Below, in pieces: positions 1-8,995 of a stretch of 64,000 nucleotides of DNA. Source of the DNA: Tumebacillus permanentifrigoris. Lineage in GTDB: Bacteria; Bacillota; Bacilli; Tumebacillales; Tumebacillaceae. A program made the translations under genes and the position numbers. Each line of letters starts with the position of its first letter. The stretch's first letter is position 1. The stretch covers positions 367,792-431,791 of the forward strand of contig NZ_QGGL01000001.1 in assembly GCF_003148565.1 (NCBI RefSeq). Direction: 5' to 3'. Under the pieces are notes generated by a model that saw only the letters and a list, made by a program, of their open reading frames with translations, was not told where the DNA came from and searched no databases.

Positions 1-414
1 TTTTAGCTCAGCTCCAAGGCCTGAAAAGTTTACCATCACAATCTGGTTTTTTGTAAAATATGGTAGGTACCCGATGCGGTTATCCGATCCTACATATGTA
101 GGTACCCTTTTGTTCGCGGCCGTCAGATACGTATCAATACGGCCAAGTGTATCCTTTCTAGATCGAATCACTCGATTGTCTCTCGGGTCTAGCTCATTCT
201 GTAGAGTGAGCACCTTTTTCAAAACGTCAATAAATTCTGATCGTGTAGGAGTATTATCCGGATCGAGTGGTGTAGTTTCCTCTGTAGTCAACAAGTGGAT
301 AAAGCCCGCCAGATCGTTATTGGACAGAATCGTCTGAAGTTGCCTAGCAGAATGGTTCCGATCAACTTCTGTCATGGTAAAGAGCTTTGCTAAAAGGTTT
401 TCCAATGACGACAT
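1..414 (-). CDS. Partial protein, possible PemK/MazF-like toxin (C-terminus outside window)
   Basis: An open frame of 138 codons runs from an ATG at 414 off the left edge with no stop. A GGAGAG ribosome site lies about nine bases upstream, so the start is good. The first ~110 residues are hydrophilic and resemble no family I can name. The last visible residues (YLPYFTKNQIVMVNFSG) look like the first strand of PemK/MazF-fold toxins, which usually begin 'GDIVxVDFG'. If that is right, the ribonuclease domain lies outside the window. It follows an unknown gene at 471-947 on the same strand by 56 bases and may share its transcript. The stretch is AT-rich compared with the core. The family assignment is inference from one short motif. 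Confidence 0.5.
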   Translation of the reverse strand, partial: MSSLENLLAKLFTMTEVDRNHSARQLQTILSNNDLAGFIHLLTTEETTPLDPDNTPTRSEFIDVLKKVLTLQNELDPRDNRVIRSRKDTLGRIDTYLTAANKRVPTYVGSDNRIGYLPYFTKNQIVMVNFSGLGAELK

Positions 415-470
415 TTCAAGATCTCTCCTCTTCCGTGTTCTTCACTGCAAGGCTTAGTGGGACACTTACC

Positions 471-947
471 TTAAAGTAGAGCCTTTGCCTCGGCTTTACT
501 GAGTCCACGGTAGTTCCCGCATCCTAATTCGTGGTTCCAAGATACTTGAACAAAGGGACAACCAAACTCGTTTCCTCCTAGAGCAACATAGCGGTGTTTG
601 GCTCTAAATACCCCTGGTAACTTCCCAAGTCCTCTCAGGTCAGGAAATGCCCGTTTCAACTCTTCGGCCGAGTGGATGCCCGGGTTTTTGATGAAATAAT
701 CGAAGACGGGAGCTTGTCGTTCCGTTAAGCCTGCTTGCAGTTCTTTCAACAATCTAACCTGTTTGGAATCCACCACGCCATTTTGCTCATAGTATTCAGC
801 TTTTACTGCCTGTTCATTGGATTCCTCAATCTCAACGTCTACGCTTTCTACCTCTCCAGAGAGGTATTCCAACAGCGCTCGAAGGTCTTGGGTCGAGGTT
901 TTAGAATCCGACATATCAAAATGCAACGTAACCTTTTCGAGTTTCAT
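471..947 (-). CDS. Hypothetical protein, 158 aa
   Basis: Complete gene of 158 residues with an ATG preceded by GGGGGTAA at suitable spacing. I do not recognise the family. The N-terminal ~55 residues are acidic (runs of Glu and Asp around VESVDVEIEES). The middle (about 70-100, LTERQAPVFDYFIKNPGIHS) reads like a winged-helix type 'how many rounds before the next domain' segment with a conserved PGIH turn. The C-terminus holds two Cys (GCPF, LGCGNYRG) that could bind metal or be structural. It lies upstream of, and in the same direction as, the PemK/MazF-like partial gene, so an antitoxin or regulatory role is possible but unproven. No signal peptide or membrane segment is seen. Confidence 0.55.
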   Translation of the reverse strand: MKLEKVTLHFDMSDSKTSTQDLRALLEYLSGEVESVDVEIEESNEQAVKAEYYEQNGVVDSKQVRLLKELQAGLTERQAPVFDYFIKNPGIHSAEELKRAFPDLRGLGKLPGVFRAKHRYVALGGNEFGCPFVQVSWNHELGCGNYRGLSKAEAKALL

Positions 948-1212
948 TTACAATTACCCCCAAAGTATATTGATCTAGTCCAAAATTAGACAAGCTTTTA
1001 AATGTTCTCATGAAGTTCTTATGAACAATATATAACCCTCAAGAAGATTCGTCAAGATGATTGACTGAAAAACTTTCCAGAGAATAAGCAGACTCCCACT
1101 TCTCGTTCGACTCTCACACTTGCTGGATGTTCGGTTCATCACAGGAAATCCCGCTCGATCCACTCGCTACGGGCGCAACGTCACACGCACACGAGCAGAA
1201 AAGAAAGCCGCC

Positions 1213-1250
1213 AAAAAGGGAGTCCCCCATCCGGGGTGACTCCCTTTTTT
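1213..1250 (-). terminator. Intrinsic terminator after P450
   Basis: The stem AAAGGGAGTC / GACTCCCTTT is extended by CCCC/GGGG around a 4-base loop. It is flanked by A and T runs, so it could work on both strands. It overlaps the P450 stop codon. Confidence 0.85.
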
Positions 1251-2529
1251 ACGTATGCCAGATCATCTCCAACCCGCCCTTGATCCGCAGGGAAATCGAA
1301 GGTTCCGGCACCGCTGTGAAACTCTCATCCGCCAGTCGCAAGGCCCCGCGCCGCCAGATGCTGGCGAGGATCAGGGTCGCTTCCATCATCGCATACTGAC
1401 TGCCGATGCACGCTCGCGACCCCGCCCCGAACGGCAGGTAGGAAAAACGCGGCCATTCTTGCTCGCGTCGGAAAAAGCGCTCCGGTTGGAACTCCTCCGG
1501 CGCGGGAAACACCTCCGGGTTGCGGTGCAACGCATACGGCGAGATGATGTACGTCCCATGCCCGTCCACCTGATGCCCCGACAGTTCCACCGGTTCGATG
1601 TTCTCGCGCAGGATCGCCCACGCGGGCGGGTACAGCCTGAGCGTTTCTTGGATCACCGCTTGCGCATATGGCAATTTCGCCACATGCTCATACGTAAGCT
1701 CCTCCTCCCCAACCACCTCCGTCACTTCCTGCGTCAACTTCGCCCCGACTTCTGGATGTCGCGCCACGAGATAGAACACCCAACCCAGCAAATTCGCAGT
1801 CGTCTCATGCCCGGCGATCAGGATCGTGAGGATCTGATCGCGCATCTCCTCGTCCGGGCACGCGTTCGCCAGCAAGGGACTGAGCAGTGGCGCACGATTG
1901 CCTTTCATCTGCTGGGCAAACCGATCCAGCACGGCGCGCGAGACTTTGAACGTGCGGTTCATCCGCGTCGGCAATCCCAGTGGAATCGGCACCGGCGAGT
2001 AGATGCGATCCGCGCTGTACTGGATGCACTGCTCGACGGAACGGCCGATTTTTTCCGCCTCAGCTTGCAGGTCGACGCCGAGCATCGTCTGGCAGATGAT
2101 CCGCAGCGTCAGCAACATCATGTCGTGCGCGATGGAGAGTTGCTGCCCGCTCGACCATCCGTCGATCATCGTGTGGGTGTAGGCGGCGACATCGCGAGCG
2201 TAGGTTTCGAGATTGGGTTTGGTAAATGCGGACATCATCGTCCGTTTTTGCCGCTCATGGGATTGTCCCTCTGAGGTCAGCACGCCCTGTCCGACGGTGC
2301 GCTGGAGGATCGCGGAGGAACGCCCTTTGACGAAGCTGCTCTCCTTGGTGACGAGGATCTGCTGAATCAGCTCCGGGTGGTGGATGATGTAGGTCGGTCT
2401 GCGTTTGCTGTTGTACAGCGACACCATGTCTCCAGAATCTCGTGATGCCGTGATAAAACCCAGCGGGTCACGCTGGAACCAGAGATAGTTCTGCAAGCGA
2501 CTCCCTGGCATCTGGGCAAGCCTTACCAT
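1249..2529 (-). CDS. Cytochrome P450
   Basis: Haem-thiolate monooxygenase of 426 residues. Visible motifs from the chosen start: I-helix AGHETT (about 239-244, the oxygen-activation groove), K-helix ETLR (about 295-298), and the haem loop FGAGSRACIG (about 367-376) with Cys as axial ligand. The haem loop and the following helix resemble CYP102/CYP4-type P450s more than the CYP107 group. The frame opens 20 codons earlier at 2589, but the ATG at 2529 has AAGGGGAGAG eight to ten bases upstream and begins MVRLAQMPG, so I prefer it. No fused reductase domain and no ferredoxin gene lie beside it, so the redox partner must be encoded elsewhere. The substrate cannot be read from sequence. It is monocistronic, converging on nothing. 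Confidence 0.93.
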   Translation of the reverse strand: MVRLAQMPGSRLQNYLWFQRDPLGFITASRDSGDMVSLYNSKRRPTYIIHHPELIQQILVTKESSFVKGRSSAILQRTVGQGVLTSEGQSHERQKRTMMSAFTKPNLETYARDVAAYTHTMIDGWSSGQQLSIAHDMMLLTLRIICQTMLGVDLQAEAEKIGRSVEQCIQYSADRIYSPVPIPLGLPTRMNRTFKVSRAVLDRFAQQMKGNRAPLLSPLLANACPDEEMRDQILTILIAGHETTANLLGWVFYLVARHPEVGAKLTQEVTEVVGEEELTYEHVAKLPYAQAVIQETLRLYPPAWAILRENIEPVELSGHQVDGHGTYIISPYALHRNPEVFPAPEEFQPERFFRREQEWPRFSYLPFGAGSRACIGSQYAMMEATLILASIWRRGALRLADESFTAVPEPSISLRIKGGLEMIWHT

Positions 2530-2658
2530 GCGACATCTCTCCCCTTTGTCTGAACTATTCAGAATGTACCATACCTTGGCAGGAATCACGATGTAAAACT
2601 CGTACTAGTAAAGTGTAGTGAAATTCAAAATAATTAGAGAAACAGGGAGGCTACCGCA

Positions 2659-4563
2659 ATGACCAAACGCCGACGCACTCGCGTCTGGGCTTCGTCCATC
2701 GCCGTTTTGATGACGGGCCTGTTGGTTGTACCGTCCAGTTCCACCCCAGCTCGTGCCGAGACGAGCACGCTGGACACGACCTTGCAAACCGCCTTTGAAA
2801 ACGCGGCGCACGAGTTCGGAGTTCCGCAAAACGTTCTGATGTCGGTCGCCTACAACGAAACGCGTTGGGAGCAACATGGCAGCGAGCCTAGCCACTCGGG
2901 CGGTTATGGCGTCATGCACCTGACCCAATCCAGTTCCGATCTCGAAGACCAAGGCAAAGCGGGGGAAGAAGACACCGAAACCGCTGAACTCGCCCAAGAC
3001 CCGACCCTGCACACGTTGGACTACGCCTCACAATTGATCGGCGTCGACGCCGACCAGCTCAAGCAAGACCTCGAATCCAACATCCGTGGCGGCGCGGCCC
3101 TGCTCGCCCAGTATGCGCGCGAGACGGTCGGTCAACTCTCCGACAACCCGGCCGACTGGTATGGAGCCGTCGCCAAGTACAGTGGCTCTGACCAAGCAGA
3201 GGTCGCCACAGAATTTGCGGATGACGTATACACGACGATCCAATCTGGCGTGGAGCACACCAACGCGAACGGTCAACACGCGGTCCTCGCCGCCGAATCG
3301 GTCACACCAGACAAGTCCACCACGAACTCCTTGCACCTGCGCAACGCCGACCAGTCCGGCGCGGATTGCCCGAACGGATTGGCTTGCCGCTTCCTGCCGG
3401 CGACCTACAAGCAATTTTCCAGCAGCGCGACCAACTACGGCAACTATGACCTCGCGAACCGTCCGGCAGATGGCCTCGACATCCGCTACATCATCATCCA
3501 TGACGTAGAAGGCAGCTATGAGTCTGCGATCAAGACCTTCCAATCCAACTCCTCCGTGAGCGCACACTACGTCGTGAACTCCGCCAACGGCCAAGTCACC
3601 GAGATGGTGCGCCCGGAAAATGTCGCGTGGCACGCGGGCAACTGGTTCATCAACTCGCACTCGATCGGCATCGAGCACTCCGGCTTTGCGGCAGAGGGTG
3701 GCAAATGGTACAGCGAGCAGATGTATCATGCCTCTGCGAAACTGGTGAAGTACCTCGCGGACAAATACAACGTCCCGCTGGACAGACAGCACATCCTCGG
3801 ACACGATGACCTCCCCGGTCTGAGCCAAACGGCACAGCGCGGCATGCACTGGGACCCGGGCGCGTACTGGGATTGGTCTCACTATTTTTCCCTGCTCGGT
3901 GCCTCCTTCAACCCGAGCAACGGCAAACGCGATAGCAAGATCATCACGATCGACGCCAACTTCACCCAAAACCAACCGGTGCTGAACTACGGCAGCAAAG
4001 TACTGGAGCCGCAATCGGCCAACGCGCTGTACCTGTACACCGCGCCAAGCTTCGACGCTCCGCTGATCAGCGACCCGGCTCTGCATCCAGATGGATCTCC
4101 GGGCACGACCCAGATCAACGACTGGGGCGACAAAGTGACGCTCGGCCAAACCTTCTACCAAGCAGATTCCTCCGGCGACTGGACCGCCATCTACTACGGT
4201 GCGAAAAAAGCGTGGTTCTACAACCCGAAAAGCAAGCACACCGTCCCAGGCAGTGGAACGCTCGTCACGCCGAAAGCCGGCATGACCTCGATCCCCGTCT
4301 ACGGAGGTGCGTACCCTGAGGCGGCTGCCTTTGCCAGCGCAGGCATTCCGAAAGTCGTCAACAACGCCCTGCAGTACCGCATCCCGGCAGGACAAGTGTA
4401 CGTGTCGGCAGGTGCGATTCCGTCCGACTACTTCTACGCGAAGCTATTTAACCAGCGCTCCACGTACAAAGTCGTCAAGGGCGCCGATGAGTACTACCCG
4501 ATCACCTTCAACCACCGCATCGCCTTCCTGAAAAAAAGCGATGTCGACGTCGTCAACCCGTAA
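2659..4563 (+). CDS. Secreted N-acetylmuramoyl-L-alanine amidase with transglycosylase-like N-domain
   Basis: Peptidoglycan hydrolase of 634 residues, exported by a signal peptide (residues 1-33, cleavage after ARA). Residues about 50-200 look like a lysozyme/SLT-type domain: 'GVPQNVLMSVAYNETRW' places a candidate catalytic Glu at 67, followed by GGYGVMHLTQ. Residues about 270-410 are an Amidase_2 (T7 lysozyme/PGRP-like) domain. Its candidate zinc and catalytic residues are His281 (IIIHDVEG), His325 (VAWHAGN) and His397 (MHWDPG). The C-terminal ~200 residues hold SH3-like, cell-wall-binding-type sequence. AGGGAGG precedes the ATG. Dual glycosidase plus amidase architecture would let it cut both glycan and stem peptide, but the first activity is inferred. 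It ends at a terminator shared with the convergent acylase gene. Confidence 0.9.
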   Translation: MTKRRRTRVWASSIAVLMTGLLVVPSSSTPARAETSTLDTTLQTAFENAAHEFGVPQNVLMSVAYNETRWEQHGSEPSHSGGYGVMHLTQSSSDLEDQGKAGEEDTETAELAQDPTLHTLDYASQLIGVDADQLKQDLESNIRGGAALLAQYARETVGQLSDNPADWYGAVAKYSGSDQAEVATEFADDVYTTIQSGVEHTNANGQHAVLAAESVTPDKSTTNSLHLRNADQSGADCPNGLACRFLPATYKQFSSSATNYGNYDLANRPADGLDIRYIIIHDVEGSYESAIKTFQSNSSVSAHYVVNSANGQVTEMVRPENVAWHAGNWFINSHSIGIEHSGFAAEGGKWYSEQMYHASAKLVKYLADKYNVPLDRQHILGHDDLPGLSQTAQRGMHWDPGAYWDWSHYFSLLGASFNPSNGKRDSKIITIDANFTQNQPVLNYGSKVLEPQSANALYLYTAPSFDAPLISDPALHPDGSPGTTQINDWGDKVTLGQTFYQADSSGDWTAIYYGAKKAWFYNPKSKHTVPGSGTLVTPKAGMTSIPVYGGAYPEAAAFASAGIPKVVNNALQYRIPAGQVYVSAGAIPSDYFYAKLFNQRSTYKVVKGADEYYPITFNHRIAFLKKSDVDVVNP

Positions 4564-4567
4564 GTAG

Positions 4568-4600
4568 AAAAAAGAGCCCCTGCGAGGGGGCTCTTTTTTT
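4568..4600. terminator. Bidirectional terminator between amidase and acylase genes
   Basis: Stem AAAAGAGCCCC / GGGGGCTCTTTT with a 4-base loop, flanked by A and T runs, between convergent genes. It starts 4 bases after the amidase stop. Confidence 0.9.
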
Positions 4601-4610
4601 CGTCAAGGTG

Positions 4611-7022
4611 TCATGGCGTCAATGTCAGGTGATGCCCATTCTGGTTGTATTGCTTGGGATCGGTGCTGGTGATGTGATACCCGCCGGTCGTCCAATCCAC
4701 AATCTGATCGTCGTACCACGGGGAGAGTCGGTTCCCGGACTGCCCGGGGCCGACCACGTTGAACGTTTGGTTGAGGTCTGCGAGATCGACCACTGTACGC
4801 CAAGCGGCACCGTGATCGACTTCGCCTGTTTTGGTGTTCCAACCGGCGGCTTCGACGGTCGTCTTGGAGCCCGGAAGCTCGGTTTTGGCCGGGTCGAACA
4901 GCAGGTTGAGCGGTTTGACGGAAGCCAACGGGTGGTGGAACGGGATCATGTGGTAGTCGCCCCAACGCCATTTGCTCGGGTCGTTGCCTTGTACTTCTAC
5001 GGCGCGGTCGACCGCTTTTTGCAATGCGGTGCGGACGACGACAGACAGGCCGCCTTTTTCCTGAACCCACGGGCCCGGACTGCCTTGGGCGGCGTGGCGT
5101 AGCAATTGATCGACGGTGTTCGCCTTGTCTTCAAAGAGATCGAACATCTCATCCGACACATCCGGCTTGAACAGGACGTTCGGCAGTTCGCTCTCCCACA
5201 GGTTGAAGACGAGCGGTGCGCCGAGGTTGACCTGATCCTCGAACTTCCAGTCGCTCAAGAGGTCCAGCGCTTTTCGGTCGATGTCACGCAGAGCTGGCTC
5301 CTCGCGCTGTTGAAGCAACAGGGGCACGAACTCTTGCGCTTGCAGGTTGGTCGCGTCGAACTGGAGTTTTTTCATATCGTCTGTCGTAAGTTTCGAGCCG
5401 CTCGACAGCACTTGGTGGATGCGTTGCTCGCGATAGGGTTGTGCCCAGACGTTGGAGAGGTGGAACGGGTACGAGTCGGACACCACTTTGTTGTTGGCGG
5501 TGGCGATGAAGCCAGCGGGCGGATTGACGGTGGTCGGCAGTTGATCCCACGGGATGTAGCCTTGCCATTCGTACTCGCCCGTCCAGCCGGGTACAGGTGC
5601 GGAGGCGTCGCCTTTTTGTCGGATCGGGATCAGACCGTTGGCGCGGTAGGCGATCGTGCCGTCTGGGGAGGCGAACACAAAGTTCTGGGCCGGCGTCTGG
5701 AAGTAGGTCAGCGCCGACTTGAATTCCTCCCAGTTCGTGGCCTTGGCGAACCGTTGCACCGCTTCGAGTTCCGTGGATGGCTGTAGAGCCGTCCACCGCA
5801 TCGCCAGCGCCGTGTCAGGATGATTGTCGTGTGCGAATTCGGAGATGATCGGGCCGTGACGCGTGATGGTCACGTTGTAGGCGAGGGCTGACTTGCCCTT
5901 GATCTTGATCTCCTCGTGGATCACTTGTGCAGGTTCCCACTTGCCTTGATATTCAAATTCGTTCGGGTTGGCCGGGTTGCGTTTCTCAATGTAGAGATCC
6001 TGCACGTCCGGTCCGACGTTGGTCACGCCCCACGCGATTTTGTCGTTGTGTCCGAGGATGATACCCGGGATACCGGCAAAGATTACACCAGAAACGTTCA
6101 TCGTCGGTGTCTTCAAATTGGTTTCGTACCAGATCGACGGGGTGTTCAACGAGAGATGCGGGTCGTTGGCGAGGAGCGGCTTGCCCGATGCGGTCTTCGA
6201 ACCGGAGACGACCCAGTTGTTGCTCCCGTTAAACGGATTCGGCTTGACCGCTTCCGCAAAAAGCGACTGGAGGTCGAGCGGATTGTCCTTCATCGCTTGG
6301 ATGATCGTCGGTGCGTGGACCGGGTAGGACGGAGACAGGTCGAGCGCTTTTTCCGTAGACACGGTTTGCGCGAGGCTGTAGTTGAACACCTGCTGTTCCC
6401 AATGTCCGCCGAGGTCGAACGCCATGTACTTGCCGATCGTCAGCGTGTCCAGCGCCTGCCAATCGCGCGGTTCATAGCCGAGGATCGTGAATTCAAATGG
6501 CAGCGCGTGGTTGGCTTTGGCCTGTTGGATGTAGGCGTTGACTCCTTCGGCGTACCAATCGAGAGCTGATCTGGCCTCGGGAGAGTAGGCGCTGAGACTC
6601 GCCTCAGCCGCACGGCGCAGACCAAACGTTCGGAAGAATTTATCCCGACTGAGCGCTTTCTCCCCGACCACTTCGGACAGTTCGCCAGAGGCTTGGCGGC
6701 GGCTGAGGTCCATTTGGAACATCCGGTCTTGGGCGGTGACGAAGCCTTGGGCGAGGTAGAGATCGTGTTCATTCTGTGCCTCGATGTGCGGCACGCCGTG
6801 CTCATCGCGCCATACGGAGACCGAGGCGCTCAGACCGGTCAACTGCAGTTGACCCTCGACGACGGGAAGACTTTTCTGCATAAGATAATAGCCAGTGCCA
6901 GATGTGGCGACGAGTGCCAAAACCACGACGAGACCTAGACTTGCCAAGACGCGCCACAGACGACGCTTCGGCCACAAGCGCCGCGTTTTTTTACTCCGTG
7001 TGACAGGAACTGTCGGTTGCAA
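4611..7022 (-). CDS. Penicillin acylase family protein (S45 Ntn-hydrolase)
   Basis: Member of the penicillin/acyl-homoserine-lactone acylase family, 803 residues, close to the family norm of 750-850. One membrane segment (about 24-42) anchors it, with the catalytic part outside. Ntn-hydrolases cut themselves at a Ser that becomes the nucleophile. Here that is Ser267 in NGSNNWVVSG, with LLANDPHL just after, as in the family. 'VWRDEHGVPHIEA' near residue 72 is the usual start of the alpha chain. The start codon is TTG at 7022 with AAGGAGG at ideal spacing. Substrate (beta-lactam, AHL, fatty acyl amide) cannot be told. Standalone, with terminators on both sides. Confidence 0.93.
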   Translation of the reverse strand: MQPTVPVTRSKKTRRLWPKRRLWRVLASLGLVVVLALVATSGTGYYLMQKSLPVVEGQLQLTGLSASVSVWRDEHGVPHIEAQNEHDLYLAQGFVTAQDRMFQMDLSRRQASGELSEVVGEKALSRDKFFRTFGLRRAAEASLSAYSPEARSALDWYAEGVNAYIQQAKANHALPFEFTILGYEPRDWQALDTLTIGKYMAFDLGGHWEQQVFNYSLAQTVSTEKALDLSPSYPVHAPTIIQAMKDNPLDLQSLFAEAVKPNPFNGSNNWVVSGSKTASGKPLLANDPHLSLNTPSIWYETNLKTPTMNVSGVIFAGIPGIILGHNDKIAWGVTNVGPDVQDLYIEKRNPANPNEFEYQGKWEPAQVIHEEIKIKGKSALAYNVTITRHGPIISEFAHDNHPDTALAMRWTALQPSTELEAVQRFAKATNWEEFKSALTYFQTPAQNFVFASPDGTIAYRANGLIPIRQKGDASAPVPGWTGEYEWQGYIPWDQLPTTVNPPAGFIATANNKVVSDSYPFHLSNVWAQPYREQRIHQVLSSGSKLTTDDMKKLQFDATNLQAQEFVPLLLQQREEPALRDIDRKALDLLSDWKFEDQVNLGAPLVFNLWESELPNVLFKPDVSDEMFDLFEDKANTVDQLLRHAAQGSPGPWVQEKGGLSVVVRTALQKAVDRAVEVQGNDPSKWRWGDYHMIPFHHPLASVKPLNLLFDPAKTELPGSKTTVEAAGWNTKTGEVDHGAAWRTVVDLADLNQTFNVVGPGQSGNRLSPWYDDQIVDWTTGGYHITSTDPKQYNQNGHHLTLTP

Positions 7023-7083
7023 ACGGAATCCCTCCTTTTCTTAGACTAGTATATCAAACAGTCTGAATTTTTAGTGACAAATG

Positions 7084-7119
7084 AAAAGACCCACGCCAGC
7101 TGGCGTGGGTCTTTTTTTT
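7084..7119 (-). terminator. Terminator of tryptophan dioxygenase gene
   Basis: Perfect stem GACCCACGCCA / TGGCGTGGGTC with a 2-base loop and T runs. It lies 2 bases after the kynA stop. Confidence 0.9.
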
Positions 7120-7121
7120 GC

Positions 7122-7952
7122 TTACAGTTGGGTGCGGATGCTCCAGAGTTCTGGGAAAAAGCGATGATCCAGCGCACGTCTCAGGTAGTCAACGCCAGAG
7201 GAGCCGCCGGTTCCGTGTTTGAAACCGATGATGCGCTCGACGGTCATCATGTGGTTGAAGCGCCATTGTTGTTGGCGGGAGTCGACATCGACGAGTTTTT
7301 CGGCGAGTTCGTAGAGGTCCCAGTATTGATCGACGTTGCGGTAGACGGTCAGCCATGCGTTGGTCACGCTTTCATTGGCTTGGTAGTCCTGTGACCAGTC
7401 GCGATCCAGACAGACAGCGTCGATGGGGAGGCCGTGTTGGGACAGCGAGAGAATGGCGGCATCATAGATACTGCGTTCTTGGAGCGCGCCTTGGACGAGT
7501 TGGTGAAGTTCAGGCTGGTGTTCGAACACCGACAGCGCAGCGGCGTTTTTGCGGCCGAACATGAACTCGATCATGCGGTTCTGGTAGGACTGGAAGCCGG
7601 AGGAACGGCCCAAGGACTCGCGGAACTCCATGTACTCGGCTGGGGTCAGCGTGGACAGGACATCCCACGATTGGATCAACTGTTGCTGGATGCGCGAGAC
7701 GCGGGAGAGCATCTTGAAGGCGGGTTCGAGGTTGTTTTGTAGGATGTAGGTTCGTGCGGCGTCGAGTTCGTGCAGGATCAGCTTCATCCAGAGTTCGCTG
7801 GCTTGGTGGATGATGATGAACAGCATCTCATCGTGGTGCTCAGACAGACGGTGCTGACCCGATAGGATCTTGTCGAGGTGGAGGTAGTCTCCGTAGGTCA
7901 TATCCTTGGAGAAGTCGGTATGTATAGGCTCGTTGTTATGCGGATTGGACAC
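7122..7952 (-). CDS. kynA: Tryptophan 2,3-dioxygenase
   Basis: Haem enzyme that opens the indole ring of L-tryptophan to N-formylkynurenine, the first step of the kynurenine pathway. 276 residues, the usual length of bacterial TDO. Family hallmarks are [17 protein letters not shown] near the N-terminus (its His is expected as a substrate-binding base), [18 protein letters not shown], and the C-terminal [22 protein letters not shown], whose distal His is the proximal haem ligand in the family. No kynB or kynU lies beside it, so the rest of the pathway must be elsewhere. It is flanked by its own terminator and another one upstream, indicating a single-gene transcript. Confidence 0.95.
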   Translation of the reverse strand: MSNPHNNEPIHTDFSKDMTYGDYLHLDKILSGQHRLSEHHDEMLFIIIHQASELWMKLILHELDAARTYILQNNLEPAFKMLSRVSRIQQQLIQSWDVLSTLTPAEYMEFRESLGRSSGFQSYQNRMIEFMFGRKNAAALSVFEHQPELHQLVQGALQERSIYDAAILSLSQHGLPIDAVCLDRDWSQDYQANESVTNAWLTVYRNVDQYWDLYELAEKLVDVDSRQQQWRFNHMMTVERIIGFKHGTGGSSGVDYLRRALDHRFFPELWSIRTQL

Positions 7953-8023
7953 GTTGTCGTCGCTCCCTTGGTCTGTTTCTTCACAATGCCTATTCTAAAC
8001 CAAATTCGGGCAGGACTCAAAGG

Positions 8024-8056
8024 AAAAGGGACTGTCTGGGTGGACAGTCCCTTTTT
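8024..8056 (-). terminator. Terminator after the ATPase/partner operon
   Basis: Stem AAAGGGACTGTC / GACAGTCCCTTT, loop TGGGTG, followed by T residues. It lies 8 bases past the stop of the 308-aa gene. Confidence 0.88.
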
Positions 8057-8063
8057 AGGCTGT

Positions 8064-8990
8064 TTATTTGCGACGGATGTTGATGCTGTTAGCTGTTGTT
8101 TTCCCGCCTTCACCAAAAACAAACATGCGATAAGGGATGTCAATTCGATACGCGGAGGATTCAATGTATCCGTCGTGGAGGTCTTCTCGTGTCTCTTCGA
8201 TGCTATCAATATCGATCTTAAAATCTTTCTGTTTTGCGTAGGCTTGTTTTGTAAGACTGCACTTCTTGCGCTGTGCTTGATCGTTCTGCTTGATCATGGC
8301 ACGAATCTTAATGTCACATCCAGGCTTCAGGTGAGGCAAGATGTATTTCTTGAAATTCGCCTCGTTCTTTTCATTTCCGATAAAGAATTTGTCTTGAATG
8401 ACTAATTTTTGATCATAAAAATTGGCAAAGTACTGGGCAAGTACATCCGGATCATCGCTTTTCGAAACCTGTAAGTGGATCGGAGTTTCAAAAATAGCAA
8501 ACAAGTCCTTCTTGAGATTGCTTTCTCCCTTCAACACGTCTCGAACCTGTGACATTGTAATTGACGGAGGAGCCGGCTTGGAAAAAGCATCCTTGCTAAC
8601 ATACGTTAGTTCAGGATTCGCTGCTCGTACGGCGTATTTCATATCTGCGACGACGATTTTAGAGGGGGATGCGTAGGCCGTATCAAGGAGTATTTTCTCG
8701 AAAGCATTCACTTCTCCCTGTACTTTGGAAGGCTCATCGACCGTAACAGAGTGGTATTTCGATGCGCTAGTTAGGATGTCGGTAAACCAATCGCCTAACG
8801 CCTCTTGCAGAAATGCATTGTCGCGAAATGGGGGTTGCTCCACCAGACGATCCCATACTTTGCGCAACTCTCGGCTTCCAACTAAGATATGACGGTGGAT
8901 GCGAGTGATGCGTTGGATACGTTCTGGGTCCGTTGCAGGCAAGAATAGATCAACGATAAACGCTGGATCAAGTACGATGTGCAATTTCAT
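8064..8990 (-). CDS. Unknown partner of AAA ATPase, 308 aa
   Basis: I do not recognise this protein with certainty. It begins five bases after the stop of the upstream ATPase gene, so the two are surely co-transcribed. The N-terminus (KLHIVLDPAFIVDLFL) has a hydrophobic strand ending in Asp8 then Asp14, and KIVVADMKYA places another Asp at 116. This is compatible with a PIN-like nuclease fold but is not proof. The C-terminal half (about 180-308) includes LHDGYIESSAYRIDIPYR, reminiscent of the HD(R)-type motif in MIT/phospholipase-D-like C-domains of conflict proteins, with Gly in place of Arg. No signal peptide or membrane segment. The likely role is effector of a two-gene defence-type module; this is inference from context. 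Confidence 0.6.
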   Translation of the reverse strand: MKLHIVLDPAFIVDLFLPATDPERIQRITRIHRHILVGSRELRKVWDRLVEQPPFRDNAFLQEALGDWFTDILTSASKYHSVTVDEPSKVQGEVNAFEKILLDTAYASPSKIVVADMKYAVRAANPELTYVSKDAFSKPAPPSITMSQVRDVLKGESNLKKDLFAIFETPIHLQVSKSDDPDVLAQYFANFYDQKLVIQDKFFIGNEKNEANFKKYILPHLKPGCDIKIRAMIKQNDQAQRKKCSLTKQAYAKQKDFKIDIDSIEETREDLHDGYIESSAYRIDIPYRMFVFGEGGKTTANSINIRRK

Positions 8991-8995
8991 ACTTT

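Noticed and set aside
3028-4395. 455-aa minus-strand frame
   Set aside because: Antisense of the secreted amidase; Val/Arg/Asp-rich with no recognisable feature.
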